From Phoronis australis (taxonomy: Eukaryota > Phoronida > Phoronidae): DNA of 64,000 bases. A program made the position numbers and the translations under genes. The stretch covers positions 1-64,000 of the forward strand of contig NMRA01000896.1 in assembly GCA_002633005.1 (NCBI GenBank), given 5' to 3'. Shown piece by piece: positions 20,866-33,157 of this stretch (positions are counted from its first letter, which is position 1; every line of letters starts with the position of its first letter). The notes under the pieces are model-generated. The model was not told the origin of the DNA. It saw nothing but the letters and a program-made list of their open reading frames with translations, and did no database searches.

Positions 20866-22188
20866 CACGACGCATTTTGCCATTGAATTTTGATAATAGT
20901 TATTCTCTTAACAGGCTGAATGCCGGAGTTAATTTTTTTTTGCTCCGGTGACGTACTTGCCATTGACTACACATGTACGTTGCGTCGTTTTTAGCTGCGA
21001 TGTATAAACAGCTCAGCGTTAACTTAAGTGTCGAGCTAAACTTGAAACTCTACTGCCTCACTGTTGTCATTTGTGGTACACCTCAACCAGGGAGATTTTT
21101 ATTTCCAATTGATCAAGAAGACGGTGAGGACTGTGAGGGGGGGGGGTTCACCTGCAAAACGTCGACTAATTTAGCATTACTGCTTAATGGATAATTCCAA
21201 AATAATGTCAATCAGTCTAATATTTCCGATCAATCCGGGAGCGAGGAGATGTTGACGCGACGATAGTTCGTGGTCTTTGCCCCACAAACAGTTCCGAAAG
21301 AAAGCGTAAAGATAATCACATGTATACTAAAGCATTAAAATGCTTGAGTCAAGCACCTATATTGTTGGAACAACAAGAAACGGAGACTAAATGGGAAAAT
21401 ACCTGATAATGGCATGTATACATCAGATGAACATTCGTCTGAAGAAGATTGTTCTCGCCGATAATGACACTTTGTTAAAGTCATCGTCCAGATATCTGCG
21501 AATGAGTGGCACACAACTGCCAAACCGCTAGTCGAGAAGTCTATCCAACAATAATCCAAATAATGATTTTCTCAAACTTTAGCAAACTGTTTGAAATGAC
21601 TGATCAAATTTGAAAAAAATCTTGCTCACCAAACACTGAGGAAATTGTGTTTTAAATCTCGTCGTCCCCTCACTTCGTAGTACAAATCGAACCGGAACGC
21701 GCCCGCCGGCTGCTCAGTCGGGCGGCTCCACTCATAGTTTCTGGGGAAACGTTCACGTGCGCTCTACTGATATGGCGGTGAGCATTTTTCTTTCAGGTTT
21801 TCCTATTTAGTGATCGTGTCTAACTGAAAAGGACCCTAAATACACCTTTGCAGTACTAGTCTGGGACATAGTGGTCCTAATTTTAGACAGTCCGTCTTTG
21901 GTTATTCCTGGTATGAGCTATGTCATAAAGTCATTGGGTTATTGTTTTCTGCGCTCTAATGGTTACGATTTTGCAACGATTTGAAGGCAAGCACACTAAG
22001 GTCTTATTAAAACAAAATCAGTATTCAGTTTCAACAAGACCTTTGCTTTAAAACATTGCGCAGTATTCTCATATCCCACATACCGAGACAGTTGCATCTG
22101 TATGAATTCCCGAGAGAGGACTCACAGTTTTGTTCCTTGCTGTAATTGTATCGCCACACACAGTATTCATATTTCCGCGCCGCACAAT
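20866..22188 (+). other. Intergenic space with a GC-richer promoter-like patch
   Basis: No exon was recognised. At 21660-21785 the sequence becomes GC- and CpG-rich (cgcgcccgccggctgctc), which fits a promoter of MRPL22. An ATGGCG followed by a donor-like gtgagc at 21774-21785 was considered as a start exon, but it joins the next coding exon in the wrong phase. Confidence 0.4.
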
Positions 22189-22198
22189 ATGACCACCG
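22189..22198 (+). CDS. MRPL22: MRPL22 first coding exon, 10 nt (MTT plus split Gly)
   Basis: ATGACCACCG is followed by a consensus donor gtaagt at 22199. It ends in phase 1, exactly what the next exon needs, and makes MTTG-LRLGG. It was chosen because other nearby ATG-donor pairs, such as ATGGCG at 21774, give the wrong phase. Inference from phase and context only. Confidence 0.5.
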
Positions 22199-25100
22199 GT
22201 AAGTACATATTAGAAGCAGTTACAACTAAAACGACTCAATTCAACACAGTTTGATGTTTGGAATTGCTACACATCTTATAGCATTTGAAGCAGGATTTGG
22301 CGACGCATTTTTTTTAACACTTTGAAACTATCCACCGTAGGTCAATGCTAGTACAAGACTGCCCAGTCTTAGTACTCTTACTGATGTACAACTAGTGACC
22401 TAATTATCGGACGTTTTGGCACATTTTGCATTATATTTAATTGAAAATACTACGGACTGTTGTAAATTCTTTGCTGAAATAAAGACTTACCTTTATGGAA
22501 TTGTTCTGTTACTATATCTTGTCACTGAACGCCACATTTATGTTCCAACTGATCTTTAAAAAACACAACTAGCAAACCTTCGAAGAACCTAAATATCGAA
22601 CACCATGTTTCCCCATAGGCCACTCCGCGGAAAACTGACTAACTACGTAAGTGAATGGCAGTGGGCACCTTGTAAAAAAATTCCAGCTCGAGTGTTTTGA
22701 CATATATGCTGCTAGAACACAGGTCCATTCGCAACAAAATTATCCATAAAATGAAATCTGATGACGGCGCCAAGTTGTTTTGATGAATTAGTGCAGACTA
22801 AAGCACGTGCAAACTCACTGCAGTTTTTAGTATCACTTTCGCTTCTTGATATGACACCCGCACGTGCGCGGTCGGGGTTTGACTTGAGTTTAAAAACAAA
22901 TGAAAAAATGGAACAGTGACATATTGTCAGTTCAATGAGATGGTTTCATTGTGGAAAAAGATTTTAAAACCGATCCATGCGATCGTCCATTTTAGGCCGA
23001 CTTGGGGGTCTAAATTGCACCCTCTCTCGGTGAAATCAAAACAAGGCAACGCTGTACAAAACCAGACGGTGCCGGACATTGAATGCATTACAACGGAACA
23101 AAAATTGGTGTCATTTATTCTCAGATTATGCTTCAAGTAAGATTCTATGAAGTGTCCGATATTTAGGTTCCGTCCGATAATTAGGTACACTATGTGTAGT
23201 CCACCGTCTCTGGTTGAACGGACTACAGATGGTGTACCTCCTATAGGAGCTCCATACGCTGGAAGCTTTTCGACGAACTATGCCTCACACTGACCAAAAC
23301 ATCAAAATCGCATTGCTATAAATATCTTTTGCGCATTGAGGGACTCCTTAGAGTTAGATAGGGTGAGCAAACCAAAATGCCAATTTCATCAAAAACACAT
23401 GAACATGGTTTCAAATGATAGATCTTCACCTGCCATTTGCATTTATTTTATGTTGTTAACCTGTATGGAAAGTATTTGTTTTCTTGTTTTAGAGCAACAG
23501 TGAGCAAAAGTTTTTCAATTACAGATCTTTAAACATGCCAACTAATTTGCCTTGAAATTTTCGAGGGTTCGTTTGCTGAAAAAAGCCCATTTTTGAGCGT
23601 CTAAATTTTAAATAACCCCAGAATCGTCCAACGGGTTTCAATGAAATGTTGTATTTAGCAAGTGAGGAAATAATCCAAATTTCGAAATTCAGTGTTGACT
23701 TAGTTTTTGTTGGCTTGTGACAGAGTACCTTTGAACCCAGCACAAAACTTGACGAAGGATAATTTGAAATCTGAAATAATGATGTCTTTGAAAACATCAT
23801 ACCATATCAGGAATTGCTAATGGTTGGCAGAAAACTCATTTAGGTTTTAATACTTTTTAAAAGAAATTGCTAAAAATGACCTTTGATTGCAAATACATAC
23901 AAAAAGTGCCAAAACGTGGAAATTATGATATTTCAGAGATTTTCGTCATTTAATTGGAACACCTATTATTATATTTGAAATATGCTTTTTCCTATATCAC
24001 ATCCATGCTTCTGTAATCATAAACTATATAACATACCACAAAAAAATGGAAGTACAATTTTTTAATTTAACAAATTTTAACGGAACCCTAAAATTGTATG
24101 TAGTTTCAAATCGATTTTATACAGCATGAAGAATATCCTGATGGAAACTTTTTGTAGTTGAGAACATCCAAAAGGGTCAACTTAAAAAAGAAATTTAACG
24201 CACTGCCGCCTTGACTTCGCTGTGATTTAAAGGAAAATCTAGTTTCAAATAAAATTGAACTGCTTACAGCGCCACCACGAGATGAGAAGGTGTTAACAAT
24301 GAACATATTGTCATAAAATGTTAAAAGCTTAGTCCAATGCTTAATTTTGACCTCTGATTTCATTTCAGAAATATGTAATATTTTAAGGAACTTTATTTGT
24401 CCCATGTTCTATTTCTTGTGTTTCATGGAAATTATTGACAGGTTGCTCAAGCTTCAATTGACCAATCACGTTCCAGATAAGTTTGAACTCTGAAGAGGTC
24501 AACATGGATCTTTAAAAATTAAATTTTCTAATATTTTTATCAAAAAAATGAAAAGTGTACAAAAAATTTAGGAAATGGTGCAGGTGCGTGTCACAAATGT
24601 ACTGGTTTCAAACGACGATAAACTTTTCTTTCTTACAAAAGGCAAAGAATTATGCAAGAAAATGATGTTGATTAGATTGTTTTAAACTTAAACATGTGCA
24701 ACGAGCAAGGTGAGTGTCTGTTGTCTCCCAGATTTAGCATGCACGCCCGCCGGTCGTTAGCTCTACATGTTGATACAAGTTTCACGACTAGGGGAAATTA
24801 AGCAGTAAATTACCCAGGAGGGCATGAAATTCCGAGGTCTATTAGAGCTTAACACACTGTGGTTCCTTGCTGTATTGTGACTATAGTCTTCATACAGCTA
24901 GCTGGCTTGCTAGGTTCATGGCTGTTGTTTAGAAAATGAGTACTGGATTCTTCCCAAGTATTGAAAAATCTATCAACATCCAGACTTGAACTGGGTTCCC
25001 AGGGTGAGAGCTGATTATCCAAACCATTTGGCTAAGAGGCAATTGCCACTTGGAAAGTGGCTTAGAGAGGCTTTATTGGACTGTAGTCACCCTGAAGTCA

Positions 25101-28100
25101 TGTGATACAACATTAGTTTACTGTGTCCGTTATTCAGTGACTGCTGAACAATTGATTGTCTTTGTGTGGAACTAGGTCTTCTGATGTACAGTAACAATTA
25201 CAACGTGCTTTATGAGGCGTTGGTTTTGACGATTAAAAAATTCTTGGTTTGCTTGCCAGTAAATATTGACAAGTACTGGCAAAACCTTGTGACACTACCT
25301 CTCTGCTTTTGCTTTGTTTTCTGCTTTGCAAGTTTATTTTGACAGTGTGCTTACAAATTAATATCACCTTCTTGTTTCTCTTCAGGCTTAAGGCTTGGTG
25401 GACGACTAATTACTGAATTAGTTGGCCTTACAGCTTATCGGTAAGTAAACACACTTGCACTGATTTTATTGAAGAACAATGTACTTATAAGATTGTGGTC
25501 AGTGGTTAAAAATACCAGACAATAGCACCACTGCATAACATGTCGCCACTTGGAATACACTGCTATTGAAGGTGCAACAATTCCATTTAGCCAATGGATG
25601 AAAGCCAGATTTTAGGCAAGCCAGCTCTGGACCTCTGCTGAGTTTGTTTGCCTTAGCAAGTGTTGATAATACTTAGCTGGGTACTATGAACTGTACCGGT
25701 ATTTAATTTTGTACGCGCATGTTGCCTATGAGAGCAGTTATATATACATATATTGGTTGGAAGCTCTTCATGGTGACCACTTGCTTCTGTTTCAGTACAA
25801 ATCCATGGACCTGTCTTGTGGCTTCGTTTCACACAGACTCTGTTCTCTGTGGTCGAGGTCGCAAACCTGAATACAAGCCTCGCAAGTGGCCCAAGTACAA
25901 TGAGATTGTCTACCCACCGACAGAGCCAGGGGATCCCAGAAGACCTGCTGTATGTGTCTGCTATTATTGTTAACAGCTGAACATTCTGTATACGTCTTGG
26001 TGTAAGGCCACCGTTTTACTATTTTTCTCATGTCCAAGACCACCTGCTGTGGTGTAACTCTCCTTCAACCTACCTGTTAGTCTGTGTCAAATCATGTAAT
26101 CGTGTTGGTTGGGCTNACTTCCATGCTTGCCTCAAGAAACAGATCCAGACCACAATAGGTATTCTGGAGTGTATTATTCATGTCTATCTCATCTAAGTCA
26201 TCCAGCAATGCCGTCCTCTTCTCCATCATCATGCCAATGTTCGCTTTATTCAATGTCACAGTGTTACTCTACAAATCGCTTTCTTTGCTTGATCGCACAT
26301 TGGTTGGGATACAACTTAATAGACCAGTTTGGCTGTTATAAATGCAAAAATTAAGTCATGTATTTTGTCGTTTAATGAGGCACAAGAGATTTGTTTGAGG
26401 CAAACTGTTACCAAAGCTTGTTTTGCGCCCATATACTTATGTGGTTACATATTGCTGTCATCTCTGTCTGGGCAGCCAGCATCTGCTGCTGTATCTCCAA
26501 GACTCCTCCGGAGGTCCTTATGAAAGTTACCATTTGTGTTCCTCTGGAGCTGACGATGGATGATAATGTCTATTGGATGGTTTTGTCATCAGACTACAGC
26601 TGTGCCCCCTAGCAGCAATTTTTATGCGCCATTATGCCATCATCTCTGCCTGTCTGTCCGTCCGACTGTTCGGCATCCGCTGCTCCAAAACTGTTTGATG
26701 TGTGTCCATGTGTTCCTGTCATGGATGGGACGGCATGGGCGAACTTTTGGACGGATGCAGTTACTGGTGCATCCTCTATGGGAATTTTGGTTTTTTACGT
26801 TTACCTCTGTATTTTCCTTGATGTTTTTTCATGAAATTGGGCAAACAAATTGCTATTATGAAGACCACAGCACCTTTCCTTTTTGTGATGGATTCAACGT
26901 ATTCTGCTCCAACTAGTGGCCATTTTAATTAATTTTTAGTCTGTTTTTGTCTGATTCTGTGTCTGCCAAACTGCGCTGAGAATCATTATGAAAATTGGCA
27001 GATGTGTTCCTACTGACAAGAGCATGACTGACGTGCATTTTAGTGCTTAAAGAATCATGCGTTCTAGTATTGACATTAGCACAACCAGGGCTTGAAATTT
27101 TCCGCGGAAACGCGGATTTCCGCTTTTTTCAAATGTTCTGTCTGCGCATTTTATTATATTTTCGCGTAAAAAAATCGGATTTGATATAAAATTTCTGCGG
27201 CAAATTCCTTTCTTTACCGCGGCGTTGCAGACGACGTTCACCTCGAAAAGCGGAAGTTGCTCTTTATGTTTCGGAGGAACGTAAATTGTCAACATAGCCG
27301 GGGCATCTGGGATAGCATGGTGGGATTTTCAATGGCGTCTCGTGTTATTGTAAACCACGGCGACAAATACTACGGCTCTCTGCAACCAAAAATGTGTGGG
27401 TTGGGAGTGGACGGACTTTTTTTTTTTAGTCAGTCCTCCCGATTGTTGTCGGGGAAAGGTTCACATCAACCATTTCAAGGCTGGGTAGCGCGCATGATTT
27501 AGGCCGTAAATGTTTCCGCGTTTTTGTCATTGGTCATTCCAAGCCCTGCACAACTGACATTGACTTTGGGATGAGTCCTATCACTGTGGTGCGCCCTAGT
27601 GGCAATTTTTGTTGGTGTGCATTCACAGCAGTAAACCATTAAGTCACTTATAACACCAATAAAAATCCTAGAAGCAAATTGTTTGCAGTGCAGTCGTGGG
27701 TACATTTATGTTGCTCTTGTTTTTTGTCCTATCTATTTTTTTAAACGTCTTTCTTGTGTGTGTTACAGGAAGTTACCCATATGCGAAACAAAATCAAATA
27801 CAGTAAAGACAAGCTGTGGTTTTTGGCTGTTATGGTAAGATCCCAGTGTAAAACATGCAGTATACTGACCATGGTGTGGTTTAGTAATGGTAAAGGTTAT
27901 GTAGGACCGTGGTGTGGTTTAGTAATGGTAAAGGTTATGTAGGACCGTGGTGTGGTTTAGTAATGGTAAAGGTTATGTAGGACCGTGGTGTGGTTTAGTA
28001 ATGGTTAACGTTATGTAGGACTGTGGTGTGGTTTAGTAATAGTTAACGTTATGTAGGAGCCTCGCAACTAGCCAAATTTGCCAAATGTTATATCTCAGAA

Positions 28101-31017
28101 GTGGGATACTAGATTCACATGAAGCTTTCAGACACCATACTTAATGCACTGCTCTAAAAATATTCTGTTAGAAAATTGTTTTTAAAATTGTATACTTTTG
28201 CTTGAGGGGCAATAAAAATTTGCATTTTTGTGATTTTTATGAAGAAAACCCCCCGAAAGTTTTGTAAAACGAATGGTAATTTAAAATGCTAGTGTTTTTG
28301 AGGTTTCATCTTCTTTATATGTTATTGATACTGTTGTTTTGCAGTGGATACAACTTAGTTTTTTGATAAATTTTATTAAAAAGACTTGTTCACATGATCA
28401 AATTAATAGCAGATAGGTATGGTGCCAAAAATCAAAATTCTACAGGTTATCTACGTTCAGAAAATATGTACTTTTAGCGAGGTGAAATCTCATTGTGTAG
28501 ATATTTGGGTAAATACAAGATGTTAAGATGCTAAATAACCTTAAATACGTACACATTGATTCTGAAATCTATACAGTTAAGTGACTGAAATCAGTCTGTA
28601 AAAATTTTTTCTGTGAGGACTAGGGTGTATAAAGTTCAATATGCTTGTTCATTACTGTTTTATGTTGTGAAACATGTACTTTGCTGTAGATGTCTTTTCT
28701 TGATTTTCATAAGTTTGGACTTTTTAGAGTCTTTTAATAAAGCAAGTTAGCTCTCAAAATTTTACGCAGGTCACAAGGAGTTTAACTATAGTTTCTGTGG
28801 TCCTATTTTCTATTAATAATGACTTTTATGAAGGCATTTTGTGGCAGTTTTTAGCTGATGCCTATCTGTTGGCCAGCTGATTTTAACTTTTTATGTGTTG
28901 GTTAAATTTTACAGTGCATGAACAGGTCTGCCTAATATTTACTCGTTGTCTTTTCAGATTAGAGGTATGTCAATTGAAGAGGCCATAAAACAGATGACTT
29001 TTCACAAGAAGAAGGGCGGTCAAATCATTAAAGAGGTCAGTCGTGGTAAATACTGCCAAATTTGAGTTTAAATTTTGGCAATAGCCACTTACAGGGGCCT
29101 CGCATTTTGAGAACCAGTTTGACGCCCTTTACTCAGTGGAGAAAACTGGTTCTCAAAATGCGGTACCCCTTTAAGTGACCTTTACCAATTTTTTTACACC
29201 TATTTATAGGGAATTCGGTGTTGCAATGGCTTTTGAAGCATCAGTTTCCCAAACTGTGCTGCATTACAGTAGTGAAGCAAAGGAAATGTTTTTCAGGTTT
29301 GCTCAAAATTGTTTGATGGCGACAATGGTGGATTACAGTCATTGTTTCATTTGTAATCTAACAAGATCAGATTTGACCGTAGTTATTTTTGAGTTACAGT
29401 TGTTCTTACAGAAAGTAACCCACCTTGCCTTTGATATACTTGCAAACACAGAAGGACTATATGTACACACACAACGCACAGGTACACGCTGTGTTTTGAG
29501 AAAATAATTAAAATTTTTTAATACACACTAAATGTCAAACATGAAAACTATAATATAGTACAAATACCTTTACCAGCCATTTATCTAATTTGGTATGAGT
29601 GAAATGAATTGAAAATGTTTTACAGGTTTTATTGGAGGCTCAAGAGATGGCAGTCAAGGATCACAATGTTGAATATAAAAACAACCTTTGGATAGGTAAG
29701 TGACATTTGACATCGAAATTTGCCTGTGTTTGTTGTCTAGTTATTTCATGTTGTTAAGACTTCACTCAGAGAAAGAATAGTATGGGCACATTCTTTTCAA
29801 CTCTTTAATGTTAGGTGTCTTTTCTTTAGATATTTTTCTTATGATTTTGAAACGAACGTTTAATGATGGTACGATTGTACATGATAAACATTGTATGATG
29901 ATGGTATTTCTTTTGCCAGAGGTGAGCTTTTTGTACAAGTTCATGTTATATGCAATAATATTATGTGGTTTATATGTGCCCTCATACACATATATGGGTG
30001 CACATTGCCATCATTTCTGTCCAGTATTCTGTGTACACTTCGGTATTTCCTAAACCCCTTGCAGTATCTTCTTGAAATTTGTCATGTGTGTTCCTATGAA
30101 GCTGAGGACAGATGACCTTGACATTCTTATGGATAGGACTACTGCTGTGCCCCTAGTGGGAATTTTATTTTTTGTGTTTGAATCTGTATCTACCATGTTC
30201 CATGCTGGGCTTCCATGAAATTTGGCAAATAGCTTCTGTTGAGATGCTGAAGACACCTTCCCAATTTCAGACAGATTCAATGCATTCTACACAACCTAGT
30301 GGTAATTGTTATTACTTTTGAATCTGTTTCTGATGTCTGTCTCTATTGATCAAACCGCCTGAAAGATCATTATGAACTTTGGTTGGTGTATTGGTATTGC
30401 AGAGAGCAAGACTGACATATTTTTACAATGAGTGCGGATACGTGGTGCTCCGTAGTGGCAACTTTTTGTCTCTGCCTCAAAATCTACTAAATTACTTGGT
30501 GGATGTTCATGAAATTTGATCTTTATGTTTCCATCGAGGAGAGCACGGGTGGTGTTGATTTTTGGAGTGGTGCGACTACTGTGGCACCCCGTAGTGGCAA
30601 ATTGTCATTGCGTCTACCAACTTCTTTGAAGGATTTTGACGAAATCTGAGGTAAAAGTCTGGTAAAACATGACAGAGAAATGTTATCCAAATACTAAGAT
30701 GAAATTTGACCTACCTTAATGCACCGAGGGGTATTATTTTGTAGTTTATTTCTGTACAAATCTGAAGCACTAACTGCTTCTCTTTTATTCTTTCCTTAGC
30801 TGACTCTAACACAGGTAAATCGATGGTTGTAAAAGGTGCGCGTCGACATGCCCGAGGACGCATGGCCATCATTCACTACACCTACTGCCATTACTTTGTT
30901 CGACTACGTGAGGGGTCACCTCCGAAACATTACTTACCTCCACCTCCAACTGGCTACGAGAAAATGCAGATTTACTTGGACGACATGAGGAGGAGGACAA
31001 TTCAGAAATCACTGTAA
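22189..31017 (+). CDS. MRPL22: Mitochondrial large-subunit ribosomal protein uL22m, 7 exons
   Basis: Gene-level entry. Seven exons join in frame to 651 nt, giving 216 residues plus TAA (human MRPL22: 206). After an N-terminal, probably mitochondrial-targeting region rich in Arg and lacking acidic residues, the conserved body appears in order: IVYPPTEPGDPRRPA, KIKYSKDKLWFLA, IRGMSIEEAIKQM, KKGGQIIKEVLLEAQEMAV, DHNVEYKNNLW, then ARGRMAI and YCHYFVRL. uL22m lines the polypeptide exit tunnel of the mitoribosome. All exon junctions are GT-AG with matching phases. Only the 10-nt first coding exon is uncertain. Introns hold minisatellites, a tRNA-derived relic and diverged repeat modules. Confidence 0.93.
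22199..25385 (+). other. Intron 1 of MRPL22 (if the 10-nt exon is right)
   Basis: About 3.2 kb of AT-rich sequence without recognised exons. It contains a tRNA-Glu-like relic (24974-25043, minus) and several stretches of simple AT-rich sequence. Open frames on both strands are short and unlike known proteins. Confidence 0.45.
24974..25043 (-). repeat. tRNA-Glu(CTC)-like relic, possible SINE head
   Basis: On the minus strand the sequence reads tagccaaatggtttggat, then gctctcacc, then ccagttcaagtctgg. This parallels the D arm (box A), the CTC anticodon loop and the T arm (box B GTTCAAGTC) of tRNA-Glu. The acceptor stem does not pair and the anticodon stem is poor, so it is not a working tRNA. 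It could be the 5' head of a tRNA-derived SINE. Confidence 0.5.
25386..25440 (+). CDS. MRPL22: MRPL22 exon 2
   Basis: Acceptor ttcag ends at 25385 and donor gtaagt starts at 25441. Only one frame is open: LRLGGRLITELVGLTAY, part of the probable targeting region. Phase 1 in, phase 2 out. Confidence 0.75.
25796..25949 (+). CDS. MRPL22: MRPL22 exon 3
   Basis: Acceptor tttcag ends at 25795 and donor gtatgt starts at 25950. It ends with NEIVYPPTEPGDPRRPA, matching human NKIVYPPQLPGEPRRPA. Phase 2 in, phase 0 out. Confidence 0.93.
27769..27834 (+). CDS. MRPL22: MRPL22 exon 4
   Basis: Acceptor ttacag ends at 27768 and donor gtaaga starts at 27835; 22 codons in phase 0. KIKYSKDKLWFLAVM matches the family's QIKYSKDKMWYLAKL. 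Confidence 0.95.
27870..28062 (+). repeat. Minisatellite, 38-bp unit, five copies
   Basis: ggtgtggtttagtaatggta recurs at 27873, 27911, 27949, 27987 and 28025, an exact 38-bp step. It starts about 36 bp after the donor of MRPL22 exon 4. Confidence 0.93.
28958..29035 (+). CDS. MRPL22: MRPL22 exon 5
   Basis: Acceptor tttcag ends at 28957; the donor gtcagt at 29036 is weak but GT. IRGMSIEEAIKQM then KKGGQIIKE matches the family. 26 codons, phase 0 on both sides. Confidence 0.94.
29083..29181. repeat. Short hairpin element, about 95 bp
   Basis: The left arm includes cgcattttgagaaccagttt (29101-29120) and the right arm aaactggttctcaaaatgcg (29143-29162), an exact reverse complement. Outside these, ccacttacaggggcc and ggtaccccttttaagtg-type ends also pair. 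A diverged relative sits at 58236-58296. Confidence 0.75.
29626..29695 (+). CDS. MRPL22: MRPL22 exon 6
   Basis: Acceptor tacag ends at 29625 and donor gtaag starts at 29696. VLLEAQEMAVKDHNVEYK is nearly identical to the family. Phase 0 in, phase 1 out. Confidence 0.95.
30040..30660 (+). repeat. Diverged repeat modules, about 150-bp spacing
   Basis: A module with a c(c)c-tagtggcaattttt core and a downstream tgaaatttg/ttggc stretch recurs near 30150, 30298, 30457 and 30590. Relatives appear at about 26600 and 27590 in earlier MRPL22 introns. Identity is low, and no coding frame persists across modules. Confidence 0.5.
30800..31017 (+). CDS. MRPL22: MRPL22 last exon
   Basis: Acceptor ccttag ends at 30799; runs to TAA 31015-31017. 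It contains KGARRHARGRMAI and YCHYFVRLREG, then a proline stretch and a C-terminal helix ending RRRTIQKSL, like human RSRTIVHTL. Confidence 0.95.
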
Positions 31018-31729
31018 TAACTTGATAATTTGTTACGCATTTGTTAGTCTTTATACTACATGTTGGGGTGAGGGATTATAGTCTGACGTTCAGCATCTTT
31101 GCTCACAAATTTTAGAGCTTACTCAATGTTACAGCATTGTGACCAGTCAACAAGACCCTGCTCAGTTTTTTATCTTGTTAAAAAGGACTACCTGTAACTC
31201 AACCTTGTTTTGATCTGTGGTTACGAAGGTTTTTATGTTGTTGTTGCTTCAAAATCTCACGCAGGCATAGTGTTGAATGAACAGACAAGTCAGATTGTGC
31301 TCAAGTAAGCAGTGTTGGGCAGCATGACGCTGATGAATATTGATTTGTTTGTGTTTATGTGTTGGGCTGAGGTGAAAACTGAGTGCTTGTAACATGCTGA
31401 ATATGCAGACATTGTTGCACTTTTGAGCTGAGAATATACCAGCAAAACTGACAGACTCATCTATGTTGTTGTTTTCTAATTGTTTTATAGAGCAGCTGTT
31501 TTGCCTGAAATGTATTATATGCATTTAGAATTATTATCCCAATGTCCGTTTGAACTGAGCTTGATCTAATATATGTCATTGAACTAGCAGTGGTCTAGGT
31601 CTCACTTGGCTTGAGACCACATCAAATTGGTTACTGAATGTTTCATTCATTCGATTGCATATAGTATAATTTTAATTCTTAAAAAAGATAGGTTATTTAC
31701 AAATGATTTGTATTTTTTCAATGACCTAT

Positions 31730-32060
31730 TATATGGACCATGAACTATATGAAGCTGAGAAGTGGACCATGTGAACCTGATATGTGGGCCATGTGGGCCT
31801 GATCTATGGGCCATATGAAGCTGTGATGTGTACCATGTGAACCTGGTATGTGGACCTGATATATGGGCCATATAAATCTGATATGCAGACCATGTGGACC
31901 TGATTTATCGACCATATGGACCTGATATATGGACCACATGGACCCGATATATGTATCATATGGACCTGATATATGGATCATATGGACCCGATAAATGTAT
32001 CATATTGACCTGATATATGTACCATATGGACCTGATATATGGACCAAATGGACCAGTCTT
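31730..32060 (+). repeat. Minisatellite, about 24-bp unit, about 13 copies
   Basis: Copies of atatggacctgatatatggacc follow one another with variants (ccatgtgg, ccatatga). Because 24 is divisible by three, the minus strand stays partly open as His-Ile-Ser-Gly-Pro-type repeats, which are not taken as coding. Confidence 0.88.
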
Positions 32061-33157
32061 AAGGTTGAAAGTAACAACAGTTTGTCTGCATTTAGCCATA
32101 TATCTACAAAGCTATAAAATTGATTTCACTAAAAGTATTTTATGTTCCCAAATTAGAAAGCGTCAAAATTTAATTTTGGACGAAGTTAAAGGGCAGAACA
32201 AAAAATAATACGTTATTGATTGGGTCACGTGACCATGGTTTTGTAAAATGTAGTTCATAGCCAAACAAGCTTCGGTACCAATGACACGATCTAATGTCTT
32301 TCAATATAAATATTCTGGATGAAATCTTTGTACACTTAGTTTTCTAACGGATTAAATGAAACCCCAACAACGTTTTCTAAACAACATCAAAAATCAATAT
32401 AATTTTCATAGATTAGACTTAATGGCACATGCATCCTATTTACAACATCATATGTTAAATATTCAATAATAATTCGCATTGTCTTGTTGCTTTATAGCCA
32501 TAGCTTACTGAAATGCAGCTCCTTCCAGTTCAAATTGTCTCGTTCGAATTTATGAAATAAAATATAAATCATCTAGATAAACCTTTCTGGTAATCTGGAT
32601 TTTTTACACCTGGGCGCAGTCTATATCTCTATAGATTACCCCTACCGCAGGTGTAACATACAGGTATCATCTGTTGCTTGCCACAATATTGATTTTATAC
32701 ACGTGTTGACTTCATGAATTAAAGTTTAAAACATTGATTTTCACTTTAAAACTGTCAGTTGTCCACAAGAATGGTATAATCAAAAATGTAGCGTAAGGAC
32801 ATTGATCGCTGCTTTGCTCGTTTGTAAATGATTCACGGAGACCACGTCCGTTCATAATGATTTCTGCGCCGAGAAATCGTATTACGTATGGCGTGGCATA
32901 TAAATTATGATAAGCACGAAGTTTGTTTTTCTAGACAGTTGAGGTAATAACTTTGCCATTTGCTACAACGAGGTTTCGAAATTTCATTCGTCCTAAAGAC
33001 TTCCAATAAAACAAGGAATTCCGTACCGGCTTGATGGTTTCCATCATGGTCGTATTTTGATGGTTTCAAAATTATAAAATAACTAAGAAACTATCTTTTT
33101 TACCATTGTTTACATTTAAATGCTCATAAAAGTGCGCGTCATTTCTAACAATAACCA

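Noticed and set aside
21774-21785. ATGGCG followed by gtgagc as first exon of MRPL22
   Set aside because: It would enter exon 2 in phase 0, which hits TAA at the second codon.
26560-26916. 118-codon open frame in an MRPL22 intron
   Set aside because: Falls in diverged repeat modules; frame not kept in sister modules.
27047-27295. 82-codon minus-strand frame near a CGCGG-rich patch (ttccgcggaaacgcgg)
   Set aside because: Short inverted CG-rich strings only; no protein similarity and no splice support.
31647-31981. Minus-strand open frames with His-Ile-Ser-Gly-Pro repeats
   Set aside because: By-product of the 24-bp minisatellite; unit length divisible by three keeps frames open.
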